Notes under the pieces: model-generated
The model's input: only the letters and a program-made list of their open reading frames with translations
Told to the model about the DNA's origin: nothing
Databases searched by the model: none
In this document: positions 22,580-32,810 of the stretch, piece after piece
How the letters are laid out: every line of letters starts with the position of its first letter
How positions within the stretch are numbered: position 1 is the first letter of the stretch
Origin: Nocardia macrotermitis
GTDB taxonomy: Bacteria; Actinomycetota; Actinomycetes; Mycobacteriales; Mycobacteriaceae
Assembly: GCF_009604405.1 (NCBI RefSeq)
Contig: NZ_WEGK01000002.1
Span: 124,001 to 188,000 of the forward strand
Length of the DNA: 64,000 nucleotides
Reading direction: 5' to 3'
Program-made: the position numbers and the translations under genes

Positions 22580-23038
22580 TCAGCCCACGTCGTAGTTCTC
22601 GCCGAACTGGAACTTCTCGATGAATTCGATGAGGTTCTGGACGGCTTCCTCGTTGGCCCGGGCCATACTGCGTTTCATCAGGATGCCCGGCACCGGGATC
22701 GGCAGGTAGACCTCGGAGTGGTACCAGACCTCGGTGCCCTCGTCGGATTGTTCGAGTTCGAACCAGCCCTTGCCGCCGCCGCCCGCGCCACTCTCGACGA
22801 CCTGCCAGGAGATGCGGTCGGCGGTGCAGTCGAACTCGAGCACCTGACGGTCGGAATTGCCCATCGGGCTGACCGTGGCGTAGACGCGCTTGGGTCGCCC
22901 GTACGCGTCGTGGGTTGCCACGCGCACATCCTTGTGCGAGGGGGACCAGTCGGGGGTCCGCTCGATCGCGAGCAGTGCCTCCATCACTCGGTCTGGATCG
23001 ACGTCGACGATGAATCGGTGGTCGGTCTTCGTGCGCAT
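22580..23038 (-). CDS. SRPBCC family protein
   Basis: A 152-residue START/polyketide-cyclase-like protein with the signature opening MRTKTDHRFIVDVDPDRVME, the RTPDWSPSHKDVRVATHD loop, and the long C-terminal helix MARANEEAVQNLIEFIEKFQ. It likely binds a hydrophobic ligand. ATG 23038 is preceded by GGAGGG eight bases upstream; an upstream in-frame ATG at 23104 lacks a ribosome site. It precedes ltrA in a two-gene unit. Confidence 0.88.
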   Translation of the reverse strand: MRTKTDHRFIVDVDPDRVMEALLAIERTPDWSPSHKDVRVATHDAYGRPKRVYATVSPMGNSDRQVLEFDCTADRISWQVVESGAGGGGKGWFELEQSDEGTEVWYHSEVYLPIPVPGILMKRSMARANEEAVQNLIEFIEKFQFGENYDVG

Positions 23039-23242
23039 AGCCTTGCCCTCCACCCCCCGAAATACTCGCGCCCGATTGTCTCCGTGGTCACATGTGGTCG
23101 TCAACCATGATGTGAAGCCCGGGATAACGCAAACCGTCCAGTATGTACAGCTGGCTATCGAGCCGCCGGGAGCGTCCGCCGCTCGCGTCGACTCGATCGA
23201 TGGGATGTCCGTGCGACCCGGTGCGGAACCCGCCGAATCGGC

Positions 23243-23425
23243 TCAGTGGTGCTGAACGACCCAGTCCGGGCCGGGGAACACCAGGCTCTCGTGGCCATCG
23301 TCGAATCGGACGATGTACGGCGGTGTGCCGTCGGCCCCGCGCACCTCGAGGATTTCGCCCGTCCGATCGGGCATTCCGACCATGTGGCTGTGCACAGATA
23401 ATCGATCTCCGACATTTGCCTGCAT
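23243..23425 (-). CDS. DUF1918 domain protein
   Basis: A 60-residue protein that is a complete DUF1918 domain: GDRLSVHSHMVGMPDRTGEI, then VRFDDGHESLVFPGPDWVVQ. The fold is a small SH3-like barrel found widely in actinobacteria, often as a stand-alone gene; the role is unknown. ATG 23425. It diverges from ask. Confidence 0.9.
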   Translation of the reverse strand: MQANVGDRLSVHSHMVGMPDRTGEILEVRGADGTPPYIVRFDDGHESLVFPGPDWVVQHH

Positions 23426-23671
23426 GATGCGAATTATCCGTCCCTTGTGATGAAGCTCACAAGGTTTGGGAACGTTTCAGATTGCCCGTTCGCGTGGGAT
23501 ATAACACTGTCGGGTACCTATACGCTCCCTTCGGCAGGTATCGGAAGCGTGTCCAGTCCGCTTTCCCGCGTTCTCGGGGCCTTCCGGATGAGGTGCGGGG
23601 TCGACCTCCGGACCCGAGTCGGTACTGTGGGGTGCTGGTAACAGCTAGTAGTCGACCTTGGAGGATCCCTC

Positions 23672-24937
23672 GTGGCTCTCGTCGTCCAGAAGTACGGAGG
23701 ATCCTCGGTGGCCACCGCCGAGCGCATCCGGCGCGTCGCTGAGCGGATCGTCGAGACGAAGAAGCAGGGGCACGAGGTGGTCGTGGTCTGCTCGGCGATG
23801 GGCGACACCACCGACGAGCTGATGGATCTGGCCCAGCAGGTCTCGCCCGCCGCCCCGGCGCGCGAGATGGACATGCTGCTCACCTCGGGCGAGCGCATCT
23901 CGAATGCGTTGGTGGCCATGGCGATTCATTCACTCGGTGCGGAGGCGCGCTCGTTCACCGGCTCGCAGGCCGGCGTCATCACGACCGGTGCACACGGTAA
24001 GGCCAAGATCATCGACGTGACCCCGTCGCGGCTGCGTGAGGCGTTGGACGAGGGCACGATCGTGCTGGTCGCCGGGTTCCAGGGCGTCTCGCAGGACAGC
24101 AAGGACGTGACCACGCTCGGTCGCGGCGGCTCGGACACCACCGCGGTCGCCCTCGCCGCGGCGCTCGAGGCCGACGTGTGCGAGATCTACACCGACGTGG
24201 ACGGCGTGTTCACCGCCGACCCGCGGATCGTCTCCGATGCCCAGCGCCTGGAACAGGTCTCCTACGAGGAGATGCTGGAGATGGCGGCCTGCGGTTCCAA
24301 AGTGCTGATGCTGCGTTGCGTGGAGTACGCGCGCAGTTACAACGTGCCCGTGCATGTGCGCTCGTCCTACACCGACAAGCCGGGCACCTACGTTTACGGA
24401 TCGATGGAGGACATCCCCTTGGAGCAAGCAATCCTCACCGGCGTCGCGCACGACCGCAGCGAGGCCAAGGTGACCGTCGTCGGACTGCCGGACGAACCGG
24501 GCTACGCGGCCAAGGTGTTCCGCGCGATCTCCGACGCCGAGATCAACATCGACATGGTGCTGCAGAACATCTCGAAGGTGGAGACCGGCAAGACCGACAT
24601 CACCTTCACCCTGCCCAAGACCGACAGCTCGCGCGCGGTGGAGATGCTCACCAGCCGCCAGAGCGAGATCGGGTTCTCGCAGGTGCTCTACGACGACCAC
24701 ATCGGCAAGGTGTCGCTGGTGGGCGCGGGGATGAAGAGTCATCCGGGCGTCACCGCGACGTTCTGCGAGGCGCTCGCGGACGCCGGGATCAACATCGATC
24801 TCATCTCCACCTCGGAGATCCGCATCTCGGTGCTGGTGCGGGACAACGAACTCGACGAGGCCGTGCAGGTGCTGCACCGGGCCTTCGATCTCGGCGGCGA
24901 CGAGGTCGCGGTCGTGCACGCGGGAACGGGGCGCTGA
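23672..24937 (+). CDS. ask: Aspartate kinase (alpha subunit, with internal beta start)
   Basis: Aspartokinase, 421 residues, phosphorylates aspartate at the head of the lysine, threonine, methionine and diaminopimelate pathway. The catalytic domain begins with [20 protein letters not shown] and includes [35 protein letters not shown] and [11 protein letters not shown]. Two ACT domains (from about 265 and 345) bind lysine/threonine. The length equals that of Corynebacterium LysC, which also makes a smaller regulatory subunit from an internal start; here ATG 24404 ([20 protein letters not shown]) is the matching position. GTG 23672 starts the long form. Joined to asd by three 77-bp repeats. Confidence 0.96.
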   Translation: MALVVQKYGGSSVATAERIRRVAERIVETKKQGHEVVVVCSAMGDTTDELMDLAQQVSPAAPAREMDMLLTSGERISNALVAMAIHSLGAEARSFTGSQAGVITTGAHGKAKIIDVTPSRLREALDEGTIVLVAGFQGVSQDSKDVTTLGRGGSDTTAVALAAALEADVCEIYTDVDGVFTADPRIVSDAQRLEQVSYEEMLEMAACGSKVLMLRCVEYARSYNVPVHVRSSYTDKPGTYVYGSMEDIPLEQAILTGVAHDRSEAKVTVVGLPDEPGYAAKVFRAISDAEINIDMVLQNISKVETGKTDITFTLPKTDSSRAVEMLTSRQSEIGFSQVLYDDHIGKVSLVGAGMKSHPGVTATFCEALADAGINIDLISTSEIRISVLVRDNELDEAVQVLHRAFDLGGDEVAVVHAGTGR

Positions 24938-24938
24938 C

Positions 24939-26204
<1,266 letters not shown>

Positions 26205-26220
26205 GCCGATCGGCTCGCCC

Positions 26221-26254
26221 ATTGTTCTGGTACCATATCCGGTACCAGAACAAT
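26221..26254 (+). promoter_or_regulatory. Operator of the YefM/YoeB module (perfect inverted repeat)
   Basis: ATTGTTCTGGTACC (26221-26234) and GGTACCAGAACAAT (26241-26254) are exact reverse complements around a six-base AT-rich centre. It ends one base before the GGAGG ribosome site of the antitoxin, the usual place for an autoregulatory toxin-antitoxin operator; the core TGTTC/TGGTACCA suits YefM-type binding. Confidence 0.8.
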
Positions 26255-26264
26255 GGAGGTTGAC

Positions 26265-26513
26265 ATGGCATCAGCGATTACCGCATCTGAAGCGCGGAAG
26301 AATCTATTTCCGCTGGTGAAGCAGGTCAACGAGGATCACGACACGATCGAGATCGTGTCGAAGGGGGGGAATGCCGTGTTGATGTCGAAAGACGACTACG
26401 ACTCGTTGATGACCACGGTCGAGTTGCTGAGTGGCCCGGGCGGGGCTCGGTTGCGTCAGTCCATCAGAGAGTTGGAGTCAGGACGCGGTATCGAGCGTGA
26501 GCTGCTCGAGTGA
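26265..26513 (+). CDS. yefM: YefM/Phd family antitoxin
   Basis: An 82-residue antitoxin. The DNA-binding Phd/YefM fold covers residues 1-60 (SAITASEARKNLFPLVKQVN; IEIVSKGGNAVLMSKDDYDS). The C-terminal helix LRQSIRELESGRGIERELLE is the toxin-neutralising arm. ATG 26265 is five bases after GGAGG. Its stop overlaps the toxin start (GTGA at 26510-26513). The pair should repress its own promoter through the palindrome directly upstream. Confidence 0.95.
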   Translation: MASAITASEARKNLFPLVKQVNEDHDTIEIVSKGGNAVLMSKDDYDSLMTTVELLSGPGGARLRQSIRELESGRGIERELLE

Positions 26514-26767
26514 GGGTCGTCTTCTCGGAGCGGGCGTGGCAGGAGTACACGGCTTTTCTGCAGGATGACCGGGCCGTACTGCGGCAGGTCAATGCTCTCG
26601 TCAAGGCGATACTCGCGGACCCTTTCGACGGCATCGGCAAGCCGGAGCCGCTGAGGCATGACCTTGCGGGCTACTGGTCTCGCCGGATAACCCAGGAGCA
26701 TCGCCTCGTGTATCGAGTTGTGGGCGAGGAGCTTTGGATCGCTCAGGTAGGCACACACTACGAGTGA
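26510..26767 (+). CDS. yoeB: YoeB/Txe family toxin (ribosome-dependent mRNA interferase)
   Basis: An 85-residue toxin matching YoeB along its length: PFDGIGKPEPLRHDLAGYWS contains the catalytic Glu, SRRITQEHRLVYRV the catalytic Arg, and the C-terminal THYE the His-Tyr pair. YoeB cuts mRNA in the ribosomal A site. All key residues are present, so it should be active. It begins with GTG and is translationally coupled to the antitoxin. Closest known pair is RelJ/RelK of M. tuberculosis. Confidence 0.95.
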   Translation: MRVVFSERAWQEYTAFLQDDRAVLRQVNALVKAILADPFDGIGKPEPLRHDLAGYWSRRITQEHRLVYRVVGEELWIAQVGTHYE

Positions 26768-26797
26768 TCCGGGTGCCTGCTGTGTGCGGCTGCCTGT

Positions 26798-27388
26798 TCA
26801 GCGGGGGCGTAGGCCGTCGAAGAGGACGGTGAAGGTGCGGTGGCGTTGGTCGGCGTTGGCGCCGGTGGTGTGGGTGGCGAGGAAGCCGCCCTTGAGGATT
26901 CGCATCAGGTCGTCGATGTCGATATCGGATCTGGCGGCGCCGGCGGTTTGGGCGCGGCGTAGCAGGACGTCGATGGCGGCGAGCAATTCGACTGTGGGGC
27001 CGGGGTTTTCGAGGCTCTCATGGCCGCCCACGGCTTCGGCGAGGTCGCGTTTCACGCCCGCTTCCACGACCATGAAGTCCAGGTAGTCGAAGAAGGCGCG
27101 GCCGGGGTCCGCGGCATCGGCGAGGGTCCGGGCGTGGGCGACCATCCGTTCGACGCGGTCCAGCATCGCCGCGTGGAACAGTGCCTCCTTGGTCGGGAAG
27201 TGCCGGTAGACCGTGCCGGGGCCGACGCCCGCGCGCCGGGCGATCTCGTCCAGCGGGACCGAGATGCCCTCGGCGGCGAACGCCTCCTGGGCCGCGGCCA
27301 GTACGCGTTCACGGTTGCGGCGGGCGTCGGCGCGCAGCGCGCGGCCCGTCCCGGAGGGCGTGGCCGCCTTCGCCTGTATTTCGGTCAC
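26798..27388 (-). CDS. TetR family transcriptional regulator
   Basis: A 196-residue TetR regulator. The helix-turn-helix spans residues 22-70 (ARRNRERVLAAAQEAFAAEG; VPLDEIARRAGVGPGTVYRH followed by FPTKEALFHAA). The C-terminal domain is helical and would bind a small ligand. It diverges from a SnoaL-like gene with 90 bases between, carrying two direct 15-base repeats, so it very likely controls that gene and itself. Confidence 0.93.
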   Translation of the reverse strand: MTEIQAKAATPSGTGRALRADARRNRERVLAAAQEAFAAEGISVPLDEIARRAGVGPGTVYRHFPTKEALFHAAMLDRVERMVAHARTLADAADPGRAFFDYLDFMVVEAGVKRDLAEAVGGHESLENPGPTVELLAAIDVLLRRAQTAGAARSDIDIDDLMRILKGGFLATHTTGANADQRHRTFTVLFDGLRPR

Positions 27389-27421
27389 GGCGTGAGTCTA
27401 CCCGGAACACTGTTGACAAGC

Positions 27422-27461
27422 GGGGCGTACGTTCCGGGTTATAACCGGGGCATACGTTCCG
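27422..27461. promoter_or_regulatory. Direct-repeat operator between tetR and the SnoaL-like gene
   Basis: GGGGCGTACGTTCCG (27422-27436) and GGGGCATACGTTCCG (27447-27461) differ at one base and are 25 bases apart, that is on a similar helix side. TTGACA at 27413-27418 is a good -35 for the rightward gene; the AT-rich TTATAAC at 27439-27445 lies between the repeats. A TetR dimer binding here would cover the promoter. Confidence 0.55.
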
Positions 27462-27478
27462 ATTTTAAGGGGTAAGTC

Positions 27479-27895
27479 ATGACAGATCAGGAGTTCACAC
27501 CACGAGAGCGGGTCGAACGGCTGTTCGCCGGGCTCGCCAGCCCCGATGCCGACGCGTTCGCCGACGCGATGGCGCCGGACGCGGTCTTCGAAATTCCGTG
27601 GACCGTGCCCGGCCTGCCCGAACGCCTCGAGGGCCGGGAGGCGATCCGCGAACATCTCGCGCAGCGCTGGGCGGGCCGGTCCAGCCTCCGGATACACGGG
27701 GTCTACCCGCACGTGTACGACACCACCGATCCCGAACTGTTCTTCGCGGAGAACGAGGTCGATATGACCGGGCCCGATGGCGTGCGCTGGCGCGGCCGCA
27801 CCTCGGTCAACCTGATTCGCGTCCGGGACGGGCAGATCGTGCTGTTCCGCGACTACATGGACACCGGACGCCTGGCAACTCTGGTCGCGCGCTGA
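27479..27895 (+). CDS. SnoaL-like / NTF2-like protein
   Basis: A 138-residue NTF2-fold protein: a first helix RERVERLFAGLASPDADAFA, strand AVFEIPWTVPG, helix EAIREHLAQRW, then the final strands VNLIRVRDGQIVLFRDYMDT typical of SnoaL-like ketosteroid-isomerase relatives. These act as small isomerases, hydrolases or binding proteins. It is the probable target of the divergent TetR. ATG at 27479 with AAGGGG upstream. Confidence 0.88.
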   Translation: MTDQEFTPRERVERLFAGLASPDADAFADAMAPDAVFEIPWTVPGLPERLEGREAIREHLAQRWAGRSSLRIHGVYPHVYDTTDPELFFAENEVDMTGPDGVRWRGRTSVNLIRVRDGQIVLFRDYMDTGRLATLVAR

Positions 27896-27913
27896 GGCGC
27901 TGAGGTGTGCCGC

Positions 27914-27939
27914 CCCGCCCGGTCGATGCGTCGGGCGGG
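27914..27939 (+). terminator. Candidate terminator after the SnoaL-like gene
   Basis: CCCGCCCG (27914-27921) and CGGGCGGG (27932-27939) form an eight-base GC-only stem with a ten-base loop, 19 bases after the stop. Confidence 0.5.
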
Positions 27940-28154
27940 ACGGGCTTGCAGGACAAGTGGCCGCTCTGGCGGTGAGAGCGAGGGCGTGCGGGATCGTCCC
28001 GTGTCACACGGCGGTGGTGGATGGATCGCTGCCGCGGCCCCGATGGCGGTTCGCCCGCTGAGTCACGGTCGGGTTGGGTGTGCGGGGCGGCTGTTCCGTG
28101 TCATGCGGTGGGTGGCCGCCGCGGCGGCCCGGTGGAAGTCCGCAGCGGCGCCGG

Positions 28155-29498
28155 TCAGCGGATGCCGGGGGTGCGGGGGTCGGGGCCGAGGCAGGTCAGG
28201 ATGAGGCAGCCCGGGGGTGCGTCGGAGAACGGGGGCGCGAGGGGAGTTCGCAAGCAGGACAGCACATTACAGTTCGGGTAGGCGTCGGGGCCGATGCCGA
28301 ACAGGGCCAGGGTGATGTTCGGGTCGAAGTACGAGCGGGGGTCGAGTTGCAGCGGCGGTTCGACGTACGGGCCCGGATCGGGGATCGGCGGGTGTACGAA
28401 GGCGGCGAGCAGTTTGCGGAAGAACTCGTGGGACAGCTCACCCATGTTCTGCAGGATGCCGGACGGCCCCTCGCTGCTGTGATTACCGAAGACGCCGGTC
28501 CACTCGACGGTCAGATCCAGGCTCGGAACGACGAAGACGTCCTGCAACCCGATGCCCGACATCTGATAGCTGCCGCTCGGCAGGAAGGCGGGCACCTCCG
28601 CGCAGCCGGGCCCGACCCAGAACAGATAGCCGTAACAGCGATTGGTCGCCGAGGGCGTGCGCGCGGCGTGCACGTACTTCGAGGAGACGATCTGCCGGTT
28701 TCCCCATCGCCCCCAATTGTCCAGCAGCAGACCGAATTTGGCCAGATCGTCGGGCGGGATCAGCAGATGCGCGTACCCGTAGGTGTGCCCGGAACGGTCC
28801 CGCGCCCAGTAGTAGTCGCCGCGCGCGATGCCCAGCGGATCGAACAGCTCGCGCTGCGCGAACTGCTGGAGCGGCTCGCGCACGGCCAGTTCCAGCACGT
28901 ACGACAGCAGATCCACATTGCGCTGGCTGTAGGCGAAGGCGGTGCCGGGCGGCGTGTCGAACGGGACGCCGAGCGCCTGCACCGCGCTGTCGGGATCGAT
29001 CGGGAAGACGCCGGTGACACCCTCGTTGATCGCGCCGACGTGCAGTCCGGAGGTCTCGGTGAGCAGATCGGTGACCGTGATCGACCGATGTTCCGCATCG
29101 CCCAGACCCGGCGGCAGATAGCGGCCGATGGGTGCGGTCAGGTCGAGTTCGCCCCTGTCCGAAGCGATTCCGGCCAGCAGCGAGACCACGCTCTTGGTGA
29201 CGCTCCAGACGTTCCAGGGCGTGCGGCCGGTGTGATCGTCGCTCGGGCCGGTGCCGACCAGACAGTTGTGGTGAAAGACCTGTATGTTCAAGCGATTTCG
29301 CGACATGGCGAAGGCGAGTGCGTCGGCCAGGCGGGCCGGATCGAAACCGGCCTGCCGCGGTGTGGCGCGCGGGAAGGCCCGCGCGGAACTCACCCCGCAG
29401 TGGAGTTCGGAATCGGTCGTCGCGCGGGCGGGTCCGGGCACCACACCGATCGTCGCCAGGATCGCAATCGTCGCAAACCACCCCAGAATGCGGCACAT
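28155..29498 (-). CDS. Exported serine hydrolase, class C beta-lactamase family
   Basis: A 447-residue protein with a signal peptide (MCRILGWFATIAILATIGVV; cleavage after ARA). The beta-lactamase/esterase motif SxxK is Ser99-Val-Thr-Lys102 in WNVWSVTKSVVSLLAGIASD. The second motif reads AYSQRN, with Gln where most relatives have Asn (YxN). The C-terminal 80 residues are rich in Pro and contain several cysteines (CNVLSCLRTPLA, CLILTCLG), beyond the usual domain. Likely an esterase, peptidase or beta-lactamase-like enzyme on the cell surface. Confidence 0.88.
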   Translation of the reverse strand: MCRILGWFATIAILATIGVVPGPARATTDSELHCGVSSARAFPRATPRQAGFDPARLADALAFAMSRNRLNIQVFHHNCLVGTGPSDDHTGRTPWNVWSVTKSVVSLLAGIASDRGELDLTAPIGRYLPPGLGDAEHRSITVTDLLTETSGLHVGAINEGVTGVFPIDPDSAVQALGVPFDTPPGTAFAYSQRNVDLLSYVLELAVREPLQQFAQRELFDPLGIARGDYYWARDRSGHTYGYAHLLIPPDDLAKFGLLLDNWGRWGNRQIVSSKYVHAARTPSATNRCYGYLFWVGPGCAEVPAFLPSGSYQMSGIGLQDVFVVPSLDLTVEWTGVFGNHSSEGPSGILQNMGELSHEFFRKLLAAFVHPPIPDPGPYVEPPLQLDPRSYFDPNITLALFGIGPDAYPNCNVLSCLRTPLAPPFSDAPPGCLILTCLGPDPRTPGIR

Positions 29499-29932
29499 GG
29501 GTGTGAGGCTAGCGGGTGACCGGTGCCGCGGCGTGAGGATGAAACGCGCACCGGCGAAATCGATACCTATTGCGCCGAACGACCGAATTCGCCGCTGGAG
29601 ATGCCGAACGCCGCCGGATCTCGTGAATCCGGCGGCGCTCGATCTGCACTACTGCAACGGTTTCGCGAACGCCACGCCAGCCCCGCGAACCGGGGGTGCC
29701 GATGCCCAACATGCGCCTCTCGGCGAGTGGTCGCTCGTAGCGACGAATTGTGCGGCCCGGGGCTGTCCCGGCATCGGCAATACGAGTCAACCGCGCGGCC
29801 GCGAGATCTATTCCGCGTGCGGCGCTGTGAGCTAGCGCATAGTCCACCGGGCCGAGGTATCCGGCATAACGCCTGGTCATGCCGTGGTGCCACGGGCTAA
29901 CATCGCAGGAGTCTGCCGAGCGAGGGGGAGTT
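29499..29932. other. 434-bp divergent intergenic region with one perfect hairpin
   Basis: No gene is supported between the hydrolase and the AAA+ gene. CGCCGCCGGAT (29609-29619) and ATCCGGCGGCG (29627-29637) form a perfect 11-bp stem with a seven-base loop. Being between divergent genes it cannot terminate either of them in the usual sense; it may mark a small unannotated transcript or be an operator. Confidence 0.5.
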
Positions 29933-31420
29933 GTGACCGACGATCCGGTTCTGAGCGAAATGCTGCGCATACTCGAGACCAACCCGGAGCTGCTGCCGGT
30001 GCGGATCCGGGTGATCGAATTGCTCGCCGACCGGTTACGCCACACCGAGGCCCTCACCCACTGCGCCACCGCCCTCGGCATGGCCCCCGGTAACCCCGCG
30101 GTACTCGATCTCCTGCAACGCTGCACAGCCGCGCTGGCATCGGGCGCGCCGCAGCCGAGCGCACAATCCGGGCAAACCCACGGCGCATCGCCCGACCGCG
30201 TGCCCGAGCCCGGCGCGACCGACACCCGAACGCCCACCGACAACCGAGCGGGCACCACCGGAAACCAGTCGGCCGACACCACGCCGCAGCGGGGCGAGAG
30301 CGCCGATCAGGCAGGCAATACCGCAGGTCGGCCGGGTGCCGCCGGGAACGACGCGGGTGGGCAGGAAGTTGGGGCGGAATCCGATGCGACGCAACCTGTT
30401 CCGTTCGATTGGGCGGCTGCGGAGCGGGAGGTGGGGGATATCATCGCGCCGGCTTTCGTGAACGAGGCGGAGGTGGCCGGGGAGGGGGAGTTGTCGGTGA
30501 ACGAGGAGGGGGAACCGGTGGCGCATGCGGAGGGGGATGTGGGGCTGTTCGAGCGGCCGGGGGTCGGGTTGGCGGATGTCGGGGGGATGGAGAACGTCAA
30601 GCGGCAGTTGGAGGTGTCGCTGCTGGGGCCGTTGCGAAATCCCGAGTTGGCCAAGGCATTCGGCACCAGTGCGCGCGGTGGTTTGCTGCTGTACGGGCCG
30701 CCGGGATGCGGGAAGACGTTCATCGCGGCGGCGGTCGCCGGTGAACTGGGCGCGAACTTCTATCCGGTCGAGATCGCCGACATCCTGGACATCTACACCG
30801 GATCCAGCGAGCGCAATCTGCATCAGATCTTCGAGGTCGCCCGTCGCAACGCGCCGTGCGTGCTGTTCATCGACGAGGTGGATGCGTTGGGGCACAAGCG
30901 AAGTCAGATGTCGGGTTCGGCGACAATGCGGACCGTGGTGAATCAGCTGCTCACCGAGATGGATTCGGCCACCGTCGACAACGAGGGCGTCTACCTGCTC
31001 GGCGCGACCAACCATCCGTGGGACATCGACGTCGCGCTGCGTCGTCCCGGCCGCTTCGACCGGATGATCCTGGTGACGCTGCCCGATCGCCCGGCGCGCA
31101 CGGCGATTCTGCGGCGCCACCTGAAGGATCGCCCGGTCAGTGGCATCGATCTGGCCGTGATCGCCAAGCGCACCGACGGTTTCTCCGGCGCGGATCTGGC
31201 GCACGTGTGCACCTCGGCGACCCAGCTGGCGATGGCCGATTCGATGCGCACCGGCACCGTCCGCCCGGTCACCATGCGCGATATCGATGACGCGCTCGCC
31301 CAGGTGAAGCCCAGCGCGGGGGCCTGGTTCGAATCCGCCCGCAACGTGGTGGAATTCGCCAACAACGACGGCACCTACGACGAGTTGGCAAAGTACATGC
31401 GCGAGAAGAAATTCCGGTGA
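29933..31420 (+). CDS. AAA+ ATPase of the classic (FtsH/proteasome/VPS4-like) clade with helical N-domain
   Basis: A 495-residue protein. Residues 1-65 form a TPR-like helical pair (LADRLRHTEALTHCATALGM), residues 70-150 are a low-complexity linker, and residues 205-470 are a single AAA module: VGLADVGGMENVKRQLEVSL, Walker A YGPPGCGKTF near 254, Walker B CVLFIDEVDAL near 310, the second region of homology LGATNHPWDIDVALRRPGRF with both arginine fingers. GTG 29933 follows GAGGGGGAG. A TPR/membrane protein gene starts 12 bases later, so they form an operon. It probably remodels a protein complex with that partner. Confidence 0.9.
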   Translation: MTDDPVLSEMLRILETNPELLPVRIRVIELLADRLRHTEALTHCATALGMAPGNPAVLDLLQRCTAALASGAPQPSAQSGQTHGASPDRVPEPGATDTRTPTDNRAGTTGNQSADTTPQRGESADQAGNTAGRPGAAGNDAGGQEVGAESDATQPVPFDWAAAEREVGDIIAPAFVNEAEVAGEGELSVNEEGEPVAHAEGDVGLFERPGVGLADVGGMENVKRQLEVSLLGPLRNPELAKAFGTSARGGLLLYGPPGCGKTFIAAAVAGELGANFYPVEIADILDIYTGSSERNLHQIFEVARRNAPCVLFIDEVDALGHKRSQMSGSATMRTVVNQLLTEMDSATVDNEGVYLLGATNHPWDIDVALRRPGRFDRMILVTLPDRPARTAILRRHLKDRPVSGIDLAVIAKRTDGFSGADLAHVCTSATQLAMADSMRTGTVRPVTMRDIDDALAQVKPSAGAWFESARNVVEFANNDGTYDELAKYMREKKFR

Positions 31421-31432
31421 GCCGCCGCGATC

Positions 31433-32803
31433 ATGGCTGATCTGGAACGGGCCAAGGTCCTCATCGAGCTGCGGCGACTGGGCGAGGCCCGGGAGCAGTT
31501 GGCCGCGGTGCTGGCCGCCGAACCCGACAATGCCGAGGCCGCAACGTATCTCGCGCAGGCGGCCTATCTGGATCAGCGCTACCGGGAGGCCGTGGAACAG
31601 AGCGCCGCGGCCCTGCGGATCCAGCCGCGCAACCAGTTCGCCCTGCGCATTCACGCACTGGCACTGCTGAATACGGACGATGCCGGACGTTGGCAGGCGC
31701 AGCAGGTGGCCCGGCAGGTGGTCGCGATGGGGCCCGAATTCGCCGAGAACCACCGGATTCTGGCGATCGTACTGCGCGAGTGCGGCCAGCTGCCCGAGGC
31801 GTTGGTCGCCATCGATCGAGCCGTGGAACTCGATCCCGACGAGGCCGACATCCACGTCGCGCGTGGTTCGATCCTGCGTCGAATGGGTCGCTGCGGCAAC
31901 GGTTTCCGGACCGGCCCTGCCGCCGAGGCGTACCGCACGGCGTTGCGTCTGGAACCCGAGAGTGCCTATGCCGTACACGATCTCGCGATCGTCGAGCTGA
32001 ACGGCCATCGCCTGCGCAACGCCCTGCGCGGTGTGTTGAAGGCCGCCGCCATGGATCCGGGTCTCGGAGATCTGGTGCGCACCAACGTCGCGACGGTGAT
32101 CCGCCACGCCATCCGCCGCATGCACTGGGTGCTCACCGCCGTCGGTTTCGTGGCTCTGACCCTCGGCGGCCTGTACGACACGGTCGCCCCCGTCCCGCTC
32201 GATTCGAGTTACGCCCACGCCGTCTACGAGTCGCAGGATCTCCCAGCACCACAACTGATTCCGGTCGGCCCGGAGGGAGTCGCGCAGGATTCCGGCGTAC
32301 CGCAACCCACTTCTCCGATCCCTACGGCCGCGCCGGCACCGGGATCGGGCGTCGTGTCGCGAGGTACGGAGGTCTTGCCGGAGAGCGCCCCCTCGGCCAC
32401 GCGGCCGCCCGCTGCTTCCGAATCTGCGTACCCCTCGAACAACGTTGGTGGGCATGACGATTCGGCGAAGGTACCCACGCCGCCGCCCGGTGATCGGAGC
32501 TCGTCGGCAGCGGACACGAACGACCCGACGCGATTGAGCGCGGTGGGCCGAGGCGTCGGCGCGATCGGCATGGGCTTGATCGTGCTGGTCTCGCTGTGGT
32601 GGCTGACGGCGATCCCGCGACGTCGCTGGCGTTTCGTGCTGCGCGCGGCGTGGTCGAGTCCGCCGACGGCGCTGCGCCTCGTGGTCTTCGGCGTCGGCCT
32701 GCTCGTCTGCGTCCTGAGCGTCGCGACGGGCCTGCGCGTATTCCTGAGCATCGCCGAACCCTCGCTACTGGCCCTCGGAATCATCCTGCGCCGCATCGCC
32801 TGA
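31433..32803 (+). CDS. TPR-repeat membrane protein, partner of the AAA+ ATPase
   Basis: A 456-residue protein. Residues 1-210 contain about five TPR units (RLGEAREQLAAVLAAEPDNA; CGQLPEALVAIDRAVELDPD; AAEAYRTALRLEPESAYAVH). A first membrane helix (MHWVLTAVGFVALTLGGLYD) follows, then a 130-residue Pro/Ser/Thr-rich region likely outside the cell, and two or three more membrane helices at the C-terminus (GVGAIGMGLIVLVSLWWLTA; LRLVVFGVGLLVCVLSVATG). It starts 12 bases after the AAA+ gene. The cytoplasmic TPR part could recruit substrates for the ATPase. Confidence 0.85.
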   Translation: MADLERAKVLIELRRLGEAREQLAAVLAAEPDNAEAATYLAQAAYLDQRYREAVEQSAAALRIQPRNQFALRIHALALLNTDDAGRWQAQQVARQVVAMGPEFAENHRILAIVLRECGQLPEALVAIDRAVELDPDEADIHVARGSILRRMGRCGNGFRTGPAAEAYRTALRLEPESAYAVHDLAIVELNGHRLRNALRGVLKAAAMDPGLGDLVRTNVATVIRHAIRRMHWVLTAVGFVALTLGGLYDTVAPVPLDSSYAHAVYESQDLPAPQLIPVGPEGVAQDSGVPQPTSPIPTAAPAPGSGVVSRGTEVLPESAPSATRPPAASESAYPSNNVGGHDDSAKVPTPPPGDRSSSAADTNDPTRLSAVGRGVGAIGMGLIVLVSLWWLTAIPRRRWRFVLRAAWSSPPTALRLVVFGVGLLVCVLSVATGLRVFLSIAEPSLLALGIILRRIA

Positions 32804-32810
32804 GATCGGC

